34,285 nt of DNA from Gammaproteobacteria bacterium. GTDB lineage: Bacteria; Pseudomonadota; Gammaproteobacteria; Enterobacterales; Alteromonadaceae. The DNA lies in assembly GCA_018815765.1 (NCBI GenBank), contig JAHIWM010000198.1:1-34285 (forward strand), in the 5' to 3' direction. Numbering within the stretch: position 1 is the stretch's first letter; each line of letters opens with the position of its first letter. Both the position numbers and the translations under genes were made by a program. Shown here one piece after another: positions 17,642-24,871 of this stretch. The notes under the pieces are model-generated. The model was not told the origin of the DNA and did not search any database. It saw nothing but the letters and a program-made list of their open reading frames with translations.

Positions 17642-18238
17642 ATGAAAACAGCAAAGGGCCGCAGTACAGCTCCGGCACATCAGGGGCCAGGTTTTGTCAG
17701 GCTGATTAGTGGCAAATGGAAAGGCCGGCGTTTACCCGTTTTGGATGCCGCAGGATTAAGACCAACTTCAGACAGAGTCAAAGAAACACTGTTCAACTGG
17801 CTGATGCAGGACGTGGCGGGCAGCACTGTACTCGATTGTTTTGCTGGTAGCGGCAGCTTGGGTTTAGAAGCGTTATCGCGTTATGCCGATTTTGTCTTGT
17901 TACTGGAAAAAGAAGCCAAAGCAGCGACTTTACTGAAACAACATCTAAAAAGTCTGGGCAGCGACCAAGCTGAAGTTCTGCAGACAGACACTTTGTTGTG
18001 GCTACAAAAACCAGCAGTGCGTCAGTTTGATTTGGTTTTTATTGATCCACCTTTCCGACAAGATATGGCGCTACCTTGCTGTAAAGCCTTGGCAGAACAA
18101 GGTTGGCTCAAACCCGGTGCACTGATTTATCTGGAAACAGAAAAAGAACTGGCTTTGGATCAGCTTCCGGCAGATTGGCTGTTATTAAAGGAAAAAGTGG
18201 CAGGGCAACTGGCTTATAGGCTCTGGCAACAACCTTAA
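17642..18238 (+). CDS. rsmD: 16S rRNA (guanine-966-N2)-methyltransferase RsmD
   Basis: SAM-dependent enzyme that methylates G966 of 16S rRNA in the assembled 30S subunit. The 198-aa product aligns well with E. coli RsmD (198 aa): GKWKGRRLPV, LRPTSDRVKETLFNWL, the SAM-binding LDCFAGSGSLGLEALSR, the catalytic-type DPPF in FIDPPFRQ, and KEKVAGQLAYRLWQQ at the end. It is divergent from ftsY, the usual gamma context. Translation starts from a weakly preceded ATG; no earlier in-frame start fits. It ends at a strong hairpin terminator. Confidence 0.96.
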   Translation: MKTAKGRSTAPAHQGPGFVRLISGKWKGRRLPVLDAAGLRPTSDRVKETLFNWLMQDVAGSTVLDCFAGSGSLGLEALSRYADFVLLLEKEAKAATLLKQHLKSLGSDQAEVLQTDTLLWLQKPAVRQFDLVFIDPPFRQDMALPCCKALAEQGWLKPGALIYLETEKELALDQLPADWLLLKEKVAGQLAYRLWQQP

Positions 18239-18250
18239 ACCCGAAAACAG

Positions 18251-18274
18251 AAAAGGCGCCATCAGGCGCCTTTT
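18251..18274. terminator. Bidirectional rho-independent terminator between rsmD and the DUF3718 gene
   Basis: AAAAGGCGCC - ATCA - GGCGCCTTTT is a perfect 10-bp stem with a 4-base loop and T-runs on both strands. It sits between two convergent genes and can serve both. Confidence 0.9.
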
Positions 18275-18290
18275 CCAAATAAAAATTCGA

Positions 18291-18659
18291 TTAGCTTGCG
18301 CTACGGGCTTTGATTGCTTCCAGGATTGGAGAAGCAGCAAAACCATTGCTGGTTGCCCACTCCAGATCACCTGATTTAGCAACCTGACTACCTGGCAACT
18401 GCTTGATGATGAATTCAGCTGTGTCAGCTGCGTTGTGTTTAATAGCGTGACGAACTAAAGGTAAGCCATCACAAACGATACCATCATACACGTTCTTTAA
18501 ACGCATACGGTTGTCAGATAAAGTTTTGCGAAGGTTATTTTTGTTGTTATCAGCCACATAAGCACAGATAGATTGGACGGTCTGATCATTTGCAGAAGCA
18601 ACAGGTGCAACAAATTGAACAGCAGCGATGGCGATTAAAGCAACAAATTTAAATTTCAT
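18291..18659 (-). CDS. Small exported DUF3718 protein under a probable c-di-GMP riboswitch
   Basis: A 122-aa protein with a clear signal peptide (residues 1-23, ending SASA-like at VASA/NDQ), so it is predicted to be periplasmic or secreted. The mature part has the features I associate with DUF3718: ICAYVADN, NRMRLKNVYDGIVCDG and FIIKQLPGS, with two cysteines (in ICAYV and IVCDG) that could form a disulfide. The family function is unknown. The gene is monocistronic: its own promoter lies at 18918-18946, its leader is about 250 bases, and a strong terminator follows. The ribosome site GGAGCTT is good. A c-di-GMP-controlled leader suggests a role in the surface, biofilm or motility switch, but that is inference. 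Confidence 0.85.
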   Translation of the reverse strand: MKFKFVALIAIAAVQFVAPVASANDQTVQSICAYVADNNKNNLRKTLSDNRMRLKNVYDGIVCDGLPLVRHAIKHNAADTAEFIIKQLPGSQVAKSGDLEWATSNGFAASPILEAIKARSAS

Positions 18660-18662
18660 AAC

Positions 18663-18783
18663 AAGCTCCGGTGTTGGCTAACACTGATCTCAAGATCAGG
18701 CTGATTGGTCTGTATAAACAGGCTGAAACTTCAACAACAGCATATTTGCCGTTATTTATCAGCGAACACGAAAGGAGGAGCTT
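18663..18783 (-). promoter_or_regulatory. Possible Shine-Dalgarno-sequestering expression platform
   Basis: On the minus strand AAGCTCC (18783 to 18777) is exactly complementary to the ribosome site GGAGCTT (18669 to 18663) that precedes the DUF3718 ATG. Between them are two tight hairpins, CTGATCT-TG-AGATCAG and GTGTT-AGCC-AACAC, which would bring the two segments together. Just before AAGCTCC lies another hairpin, CCAG-TTCG-CTGG. This layout suggests control of translation initiation by the upstream aptamer. Confidence 0.5.
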
Positions 18784-18829
18784 TGATACCAGCGAACTGG
18801 CTTAGATGCGTCCTACGTAATCATCAGAT

Positions 18830-18910
18830 TACGGCAGCCCAGCCATCGTAGGTTTCCCCTTAGATCTGCAGCTTTGCGTGTACTCCCTTTCGGGAGACTT
18901 GCCTTTCGAG
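18830..18910 (-). ncRNA. c-di-GMP-I (GEMM) riboswitch aptamer
   Basis: Read on the minus strand, the leader contains in order: GGCAAGT, a CTCCC-GAAA-GGGAG hairpin, the strongly conserved ACGCAAAGC (18879 to 18871), CTAAGG / CCTACGATGG resembling the GAAA-tetraloop receptor arms, and GGCTGGGCTGCCG at the 3' side. These match the order and spacing of the GEMM-I consensus, in which the tetraloop docks into the CUAAG/UAUGG receptor and c-di-GMP sits in the three-way junction. The GGC...GCC pair in the last element replaces GGU...ACC of the Vibrio example, a compensatory change. The transcript from the upstream promoter would begin right at the aptamer. Confidence 0.85.
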
Positions 18911-18917
18911 CGCGCGC

Positions 18918-18946
18918 ATTTTAAGCAGGCAGCGCTTTTTATGCAA
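18918..18946 (-). promoter_or_regulatory. Sigma-70 promoter for the riboswitch/DUF3718 transcript
   Basis: On the minus strand TTGCAT (18946 to 18941), a 17-base spacer, and TAAAAT (18923 to 18918), followed by a GC-rich discriminator (GCGCGCGC). Both boxes and spacing are near consensus. Transcription should start near 18911, directly ahead of the aptamer. The GC-rich discriminator is the type associated with growth-rate or ppGpp sensitivity. Confidence 0.75.
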
Positions 18947-19020
18947 GAAGAATTTTAACCTTGTTTAACAAAGTTAAAGTATTGACTCTAAAAGAACTAT
19001 TCATCCAGACAGCAAGACTT

Positions 19021-19653
19021 TTAGCCGTCTGAGTTTTGAGTTTCAGGAACAAGCTCCATACCCAGATTGCTTAATCCTTGTTCACGTACCCAGGCTTTCA
19101 GCATTTGCACTTGCTCGCGCTGGAAACCATCATTTAATGGTGTCACCAGCTCAATCAATTCTGACAGACAGTCCATTTCATATTCCATGAGCTCATGATC
19201 GCGCACCCACTTTTTCAATTCAGCTTCAGTGGTAATGTCGATATCCTCAGCCTGATATTCAATTAAGCGGGCAACTGAGGCCTGAGAAATTTTAGCCACG
19301 TTAACAAACTCAGTCGCATCCTGTGACAAAATGCCATTTAACATCGAATCCAAAGCTGTCGCCGTATCAATAGCCGGATACACACCAAACATATCAAACT
19401 GACTTTGGTCTGGTGTCGCAAGCTCTAACTCATTGCATAAACGCTCAAAGTTAATTTTAACTTTTTTTACAAACAGCCATTCCCACACCAGATTCAGAAT
19501 ATCACGGCATAACTTGGTATCGCCAAAACCTGTGACTTCACTAAATAGCTGATAATTGGGTAACATACGTTCCAGCAAAGTAGCAGCTATAGCTGCTTGC
19601 TGATAAAACCCCAGTTCACGCATATTCTGGAAGTTGTTTGCTTTTTGTTTCAT
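19021..19653 (-). CDS. DUF416 family protein (YjaG type)
   Basis: A 210-aa cytosolic protein of unknown function in the DUF416/YjaG family. Matching blocks include LLERMLPNYQLFSEVTGFGD, LCRDILNLVWEWL, VKINFERL and FDMFGVYPAIDTATAL, which are close to E. coli YjaG. No catalytic motif is evident, and it has no signal peptide or membrane helix. The tail is rich in acidic residues and ends a little differently from YjaG. It appears monocistronic, with the 368-base riboswitch leader and promoter of the next gene downstream and the DUF2721 gene divergent upstream. Confidence 0.85.
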   Translation of the reverse strand: MKQKANNFQNMRELGFYQQAAIAATLLERMLPNYQLFSEVTGFGDTKLCRDILNLVWEWLFVKKVKINFERLCNELELATPDQSQFDMFGVYPAIDTATALDSMLNGILSQDATEFVNVAKISQASVARLIEYQAEDIDITTEAELKKWVRDHELMEYEMDCLSELIELVTPLNDGFQREQVQMLKAWVREQGLSNLGMELVPETQNSDG

Positions 19654-19816
19654 GCTTTATCCATTTTGGTCTGGCCGCTCTGGCTGCGCATCATACACAA
19701 GCGCAAGCTGACAGAAAACACTGTTATTTTTATTCAGTGTACTATCGGCATAGCACTAATGCGAATATGATCAGAAACTTAGTCAGTCCTTCTCCACACT
19801 GAACACAGGTGACTTT

Positions 19817-20215
19817 ATGTTGATGACCATGACCACCCCAGCTTTGTTATTTCCTGCTATCTCTTTGTTGTTATTGGCTTACACCAATAGGTTTTTAGTC
19901 CTGGCCCAGCTTATTCGTCAGTTGAATACCCGCGAGAGTGGGCAAGTGCGGGACATGGCCAAACGCCAGATAGAAAACTTACGGCAACGGATGTTTTTAA
20001 TACGCTCTATGCAGCGTTGGGGCGTGATTAGTTTTGTGCTTTGTACTTTATCGATGTTTTTTCTGTTTATGCAGTGGGGTATGGCAGGCCAGATCGCCTT
20101 TGGCGCCAGTCTGGCCAGTTTAATGCTGAGTTTACTGGTGTCTCTGTATGAAATTCAAATTTCCTGTAATGCAATAAAAATAGAGCTGGAAAGTATGGAG
20201 CAAGAGCAGGTTTAA
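19817..20215 (+). CDS. DUF2721 family small membrane protein
   Basis: A 132-aa integral membrane protein. Three hydrophobic helices can be seen at about 8-30, 72-92 and 95-117, with a basic cytoplasmic loop (RDMAKRQIENLRQRM) between the first and second. This layout, and the LLLLAYTNRFLVLAQLIRQL start, fit DUF2721, whose function is unknown. AGGTG is five bases before the first ATG, which decides the start over the internal ATGs. The 3' end overlaps that of the DUF3833 gene by four bases, tail to tail. Confidence 0.8.
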   Translation: MLMTMTTPALLFPAISLLLLAYTNRFLVLAQLIRQLNTRESGQVRDMAKRQIENLRQRMFLIRSMQRWGVISFVLCTLSMFFLFMQWGMAGQIAFGASLASLMLSLLVSLYEIQISCNAIKIELESMEQEQV

Positions 20216-20784
20216 CCTGCTCTCAATTCCTCAAGCTGTTGCTCTAATGCATTGCAGCTGGCCTTTGTGTCCTGTTGCTGGATAGATAAAATAATTTCGC
20301 CAACTGGCAGGCCAAATTTATACAGGGTCGACTGATTCATCAGTTGTTTTGGCGTCACCAAATAAAGCCAGTCTTCCACTTTCACTTCAATGACCCCATC
20401 ATCATCCGGGATTTGCAGCACATATTCCCAGTACAAAGTATTACCAGCCTGCTGGCCAGTCGCCTGTCCTGTTACATCTGCAGCTGAACCTGTGACCTTA
20501 CCTTCTTTGTCTACCGCCAGTTGCCAAATCCGTTGTTCCACCCGGCCATCACTAAAATGAAACAACTCAAACAAAGTTCCTTTATTGTCTTGCCACTGGC
20601 CACAAAGTTGCGCCTCAAAACGCACACTTTGTTTACCTTGCCAGTTTTTTACCACGCCGTAAGCATTCAACGATCCGCTGAAATAATCAGGTAAATGAAA
20701 GGCCGGGGTTTGTTGCTGATAATCCTGAACCTGGTGACTACAGCCCCAGAGTAACAAGGGCGCAAACAAAGCAATAAAACGCAT
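20212..20784 (-). CDS. DUF3833 family lipoprotein
   Basis: A 190-aa lipoprotein. The signal peptide ends in the lipobox LLLWGCS, so Cys15 should be lipidated. The mature protein is a beta-rich single domain: FSGSLNAYGVVKNWQGK, FEAQLCGQW and WEYVLQIPDDDG correspond to segments typical of DUF3833. Asp is absent directly after the Cys, consistent with outer-membrane sorting. The function of the family is unknown. It lies 55 bases downstream of the large sensor kinase on the same strand and may be read through from it. Confidence 0.82.
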   Translation of the reverse strand: MRFIALFAPLLLWGCSHQVQDYQQQTPAFHLPDYFSGSLNAYGVVKNWQGKQSVRFEAQLCGQWQDNKGTLFELFHFSDGRVEQRIWQLAVDKEGKVTGSAADVTGQATGQQAGNTLYWEYVLQIPDDDGVIEVKVEDWLYLVTPKQLMNQSTLYKFGLPVGEIILSIQQQDTKASCNALEQQLEELRAG

Positions 20785-20839
20785 AACAGAAGCTCCTCAA
20801 TGAGTATGACAAGCTATACGCAGCGAATGTCGCACTGGC

Positions 20840-23800
20840 TCAGTCCTGCACCAAATCAAAACAGCAATAAAAGGTGGCGCCCTCTCCTTCCACAGAATCA
20901 AAGCCAATTAAACCATTCATGCCGTGCACCAGCTCTTTCGAGATCGCAAGGCCCAGACCCGTGCCGCCTGTTTGTCTGGTGTCAGAGGCATCAGCCTGCG
21001 AAAAACGCAGGAAAATACGATCGCGGAATTTTTCCGGGATCCCTGGACCTTGATCAGCCACAGCGATACGCACTAACTTTTCATTCAGGCTTAACTCAAC
21101 CACCACTGTTGCGGCAGTGGGCGAGAACTTAATCGCATTACTTAAGAAGTTTGATAACACCTGAATAAAACGTTTGGCGTCTACTTTAATGCAGGCGTCT
21201 GTCACTGTGGTTTGAATACTGAGCTGAATATGCCGCTCCTGCGCCATCACTTTGTTGGCATCCAGGGCTTGTTGGATTAAAGGCAATACCAACTGTGCTT
21301 TTAAATCAAACTGCATTTTACCTGCTGCTATTTTTTCGATATCCAGCAAATCGTTAATCAGCAAGGTGAGGCGCTGGCAGTTTTTATAAGCAATTCCAAT
21401 CAGACTGCTCACTTTTTCAGGCATATCTCCCATGGCTCCGCCATGTAACAGTCCTAATGCTCCGGTTATAGAGGTTAAAGGAGTACGCAGCTCATGGCTG
21501 ACCGTAGAGACAAATTCATTTTTCAGCCGCTCTATGCGTTTACGGTCACTGATATCACGCACAGTACAAATGTAAATCAGTCGTCCTTGTCGGCGGATCA
21601 CAGACAACGCCATTTCCATAGAGAACGTGCTGCCGTCAGCCCTTAATCCTTCCAATTCACGGTTGCACCCTAACAAAGGTTTCACCCCAGGGGTAGGTAA
21701 ATAGGCTTGTTGTAACTCCTGATGTTGCCTGTACAAAGGCGGTAGCAGGTTAGTGGCGTAATGCCCCAGTAAGTCTTCCGCTTTGCAGCGAAATAGCACC
21801 TGGGCAGCAGGGTTCATACTGGCAATACGCCCATTTTCATCAATAGTAATAATGCCATCAACCACATTATTTAAAATGGTTTGAGTGTGCTGTGCATATT
21901 CTTTGCTGATTTGCTCTGCATCTTTACGCTGTGCCACAGATAAGGTTTGTGCCATCACAGCAGCAATGGCACTGACAAAAGCTTCTTCATCAGAGTGCCA
22001 TTGCCGCCTGGGTCCTCTATGTTCAAGGCACAATACGCCTACCACTTTACCGGCAATCATAATACCTGCGTCCAGCATAGAACTGATGCCCAAAGGTTTC
22101 AGATAGAACTCAGCAAATTCGCTGGTTGCAGGGTCATTTATTGCGTCATTCGCACAAATCCAGCCACGCGAGGCAACAGCAGCAAAATAATGTGGATAAT
22201 CGGCTTGCCTTAGCAGCAACTGTCCCGGTTGTGGCTCACCTTCGCTTTGATGCAAAGCCAGACAAAACATTTCATCGCCTTGCTCAGACAACATCCAGAC
22301 ACTGACTCTGTTGCATAACACTGCATCCGCGGTAAAACGCACTAAACTATTGGCAAAAGCCAGACTGTCGCCACTTGCAACAGCTTCATCCATCACCAAC
22401 TGAGCCAAAGTACTGCGCTGACGCTGAGTCCTGAGCTGGCTGTCTTTTTCTTCTGTTTCAGACTTTTTCCTGCTGCTGATATCCAGGCAAATCACCACAA
22501 AACCAGTCAACTGCCCCTGCTCACTGAACACTGCATCACACTCCAGACTCAGCCAACAGCTTTGGCCTGAGGCAGCATAATAAAGTAGCTCTTCGGAAAA
22601 ACCCTTGCCTGCAGTGATCGCCTGCTGGATCTGCTGTAGTGTCATGGCATCGGTTTTCTGATGAGCCATCACCTGCATGAGTGCTTTGCCCGTTAAATAG
22701 CTGGCTTTATAGCCAGACAGACGTTCGAATGCAGGATTCACCCACTCAATAAAACCTTCTGGATCAGTCACAACTACCCCATTGCTGGTACGACTCACCA
22801 CTAATGACAAGCGGTCTACCGAGGCGGTGCCTTGTTCAACTTTATGCTCCAGTTGGGCAAAGGCATCACGAAGCCGGGTCGCCATTAAATCAAAAGAATG
22901 GATCAAACCATTCAATTCAAACACAGGCGTCTGATACAGGCTAAAGTCAGTTCTATCGCCACTGGCAAGAAGATCAGCACGACGGTGTAAGGCTTCAATA
23001 GGTTGCACCAATTTGCGGCTTAAAACAAAAATCAACACAGCACCAATAATCACAGCCAATAGAATTAACCACAGCGCCTGTAACGAGTTTTCATCAACAA
23101 AACTCATCAACTGCTGCTGTGGCAAAACCACCGCGATGCGTAGTATTAATCCTTGCGGGTCGTTAAATTTTGTCAGGTTCAGCAAATAATCCTGACCATC
23201 CAGTTCAAACTGCTGCTGTTTTTGTGGCGCCTGCAGTCTATCCAGCAGCATTGCTGCAGTTTGGATCAATGGATCTTCACTTTGGCTGGCCATCAACTGG
23301 CTGGTCACTAAGCCTTTTTCGGATAACAGCGCTGCCCGGCTGGATGAAGCAATCAAATGCCCTTGCTGATCGGTGATAAAAATCAGTCCCTTCCCATCCA
23401 GAGGCTGGGCCTGAAGATAAAGCTGCAAATGACGCAAACTAATGTCGGCCGCCACAACAGCCTTAAGCTGGCCATTGCTATCGTAGGTAGGCGCAGCCAG
23501 TCCAACACCAAGGCCATCATAGGATCGGTATTTGTAGATGGGATACCAGCTGGGTTTACCTTGCTGCACCGCATGTTGAAACCAGCTACGGGTTCGCACA
23601 TCGTATGCTGTCCCTTGCTCCAGTGCAGCTCCTGGTAACCCCAGGTTTTGTAAGGTGTAGCGTACCCGGACCAAGTCGCGCTGTTGCATCGAACTCATCA
23701 GAGTCAACTGACCATTACCTGCATCTCTGTTGACTCCGAGATAACGACCATTCGCAAAACCTACCGAGACATAAGTTAGATAAGGTGCATTCCTGATTTG

Positions 23801-24100
23801 TACCGTCATATAACGTGACAAATCCTGCTCAGATTGCAAATTAAGCATGCCACTGTCTATCGATTGTAATGTCGAATCCAGCACTGTTTTTGGTACTGCG
23901 AGCAAATGCTGCAAATGAGAATTCACACGCAAGCTGATTTGCTCTGCCAGTTTCTGGCCATAATGCAAAGCGGCCTGTTGTCCATTGATATAGGAAATCA
24001 GGCCAACCAAACCTGCAGTGAAAATAAACAGCAGCAACACGGGCACTGTGAAGAAAAGCCGCAGGGACATTCCGTTGTGTGAAGGGTGCTTTAACCGCAT
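20840..24100 (-). CDS. Large sensor histidine kinase: Cache - HAMP - PAS - GAF - PAS - HisKA - HATPase
   Basis: A 1086-aa membrane kinase. From the ATG at 24100: first membrane helix ~13-37, periplasmic dCache-like domain ~40-330, second helix ~340-363, HAMP ~362-415, PAS ~430-545, GAF ~560-735, PAS ~745-865, HisKA with phospho-accepting His ~869 in VSTVSHELRTPLTSI, and HATPase_c ~915-1083 with N box NFLSNAIKFSP and G boxes DQGPGIP and GGTGLGLAI. There is no receiver or Hpt domain, so a separate response regulator is required. The frame extends 12 codons further to a TTG (24136), but GGAG lies before the ATG at 24100. It follows the narL-type pair by 126 bases; whether that regulator is its partner is unclear because HisKA kinases rarely pair with NarL regulators. 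Confidence 0.88.
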   Translation of the reverse strand: MRLKHPSHNGMSLRLFFTVPVLLLFIFTAGLVGLISYINGQQAALHYGQKLAEQISLRVNSHLQHLLAVPKTVLDSTLQSIDSGMLNLQSEQDLSRYMTVQIRNAPYLTYVSVGFANGRYLGVNRDAGNGQLTLMSSMQQRDLVRVRYTLQNLGLPGAALEQGTAYDVRTRSWFQHAVQQGKPSWYPIYKYRSYDGLGVGLAAPTYDSNGQLKAVVAADISLRHLQLYLQAQPLDGKGLIFITDQQGHLIASSSRAALLSEKGLVTSQLMASQSEDPLIQTAAMLLDRLQAPQKQQQFELDGQDYLLNLTKFNDPQGLILRIAVVLPQQQLMSFVDENSLQALWLILLAVIIGAVLIFVLSRKLVQPIEALHRRADLLASGDRTDFSLYQTPVFELNGLIHSFDLMATRLRDAFAQLEHKVEQGTASVDRLSLVVSRTSNGVVVTDPEGFIEWVNPAFERLSGYKASYLTGKALMQVMAHQKTDAMTLQQIQQAITAGKGFSEELLYYAASGQSCWLSLECDAVFSEQGQLTGFVVICLDISSRKKSETEEKDSQLRTQRQRSTLAQLVMDEAVASGDSLAFANSLVRFTADAVLCNRVSVWMLSEQGDEMFCLALHQSEGEPQPGQLLLRQADYPHYFAAVASRGWICANDAINDPATSEFAEFYLKPLGISSMLDAGIMIAGKVVGVLCLEHRGPRRQWHSDEEAFVSAIAAVMAQTLSVAQRKDAEQISKEYAQHTQTILNNVVDGIITIDENGRIASMNPAAQVLFRCKAEDLLGHYATNLLPPLYRQHQELQQAYLPTPGVKPLLGCNRELEGLRADGSTFSMEMALSVIRRQGRLIYICTVRDISDRKRIERLKNEFVSTVSHELRTPLTSITGALGLLHGGAMGDMPEKVSSLIGIAYKNCQRLTLLINDLLDIEKIAAGKMQFDLKAQLVLPLIQQALDANKVMAQERHIQLSIQTTVTDACIKVDAKRFIQVLSNFLSNAIKFSPTAATVVVELSLNEKLVRIAVADQGPGIPEKFRDRIFLRFSQADASDTRQTGGTGLGLAISKELVHGMNGLIGFDSVEGEGATFYCCFDLVQD

Positions 24101-24226
24101 AAAAACAAAAAACTCCGGAGCTGACTCGCTAAACAATTCCAGTATAGCGGCATTATTCTGGATTACTGTACGTTAAATCAGCCACTTATCCATTTTTATC
24201 TGCAACTCAGGCTGTGCAGAATAGCC

Positions 24227-24871
24227 CTAGTGAATAAGCCCAAGTTCTAATGCCAACAATACAGCCCGGGTTCTGTCACGCACCCCCAATTTAGCCAAAA
24301 TGCTGGAGATCTGATTTTTTATCGTGCCTTCGGATTTATATAATGCGCTGGCTATTTCTTTATTGGCATAACCTGATGCCATCAACTGCAGAATTTGCAG
24401 CTCTTTGTCCGACAATTCCTCAATATTCACCGGACGGGGGAAATTACTGACAGGATTCAAGCCGGATAATAAACGCTCTGTAATAGTGCTTTGAAAGCAA
24501 GTGCCGCCTTGCTGCAGCGTTTCAATAGCAGACACTAAGCTGTCCAGCGACACGTCTTTGAGTAAATAGCCTTTGGCTCCAAGCTGGATGCTTTTGAGCA
24601 TCAGATCATGTTCTTCAAAGGTAGTTAAAATCAGCACTGGGGTTTTCAGCTGCTGCTGTTTTAACAACTCCAGCGTCGCTATGCCATCCACTTTAGGCAT
24701 AGACAAATCCAATAGAATTACGTCCGGCTGATGCAATTGCACCAGCTCCACCACAGTCGAGCCATCCTGAGCTTCAGCGACCACATCAACCTGACCCGAC
24801 AGCTGCAATAAACTTTTAATACCCTGACGGATCAGCATTTGATCGTCAACCAACAACACCCGCAAGGTCAT
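24227..24871 (-). CDS. NarL/LuxR-family response regulator
   Basis: A 214-aa transcription regulator. The receiver domain (~1-120) begins LRVLLVDDQMLIRQGI, with phospho-accepting Asp ~53 in VILLDLSMPKVDG, then LTTFEEHD and GYLLKD. The C-terminal LuxR-type helix-turn-helix (~148-210) is seen in LSDKELQILQLMASGYANKEIASAL and IKNQISSILAKLGV. I use the ATG at 24871 because it overlaps the kinase stop by four bases (ATGA), has AGGA upstream and gives the standard receiver start; a longer frame exists but reads inside the kinase gene. It is the cognate partner of the adjacent DesK-type kinase. Confidence 0.93.
   Translation of the reverse strand: MTLRVLLVDDQMLIRQGIKSLLQLSGQVDVVAEAQDGSTVVELVQLHQPDVILLDLSMPKVDGIATLELLKQQQLKTPVLILTTFEEHDLMLKSIQLGAKGYLLKDVSLDSLVSAIETLQQGGTCFQSTITERLLSGLNPVSNFPRPVNIEELSDKELQILQLMASGYANKEIASALYKSEGTIKNQISSILAKLGVRDRTRAVLLALELGLIH

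Noticed and set aside
18771-18786. Plus-strand ribosome site (AAAGGAGGAG) for a hidden gene
   Set aside because: No start codon with an open frame of useful length follows on the plus strand; the motif is explained as the complement of the anti-Shine-Dalgarno segment in the minus-strand leader.
20800-21132. 110-codon plus-strand open frame at the end of the sensor kinase
   Set aside because: It is antisense to the HATPase domain, whose motifs are clear on the other strand.
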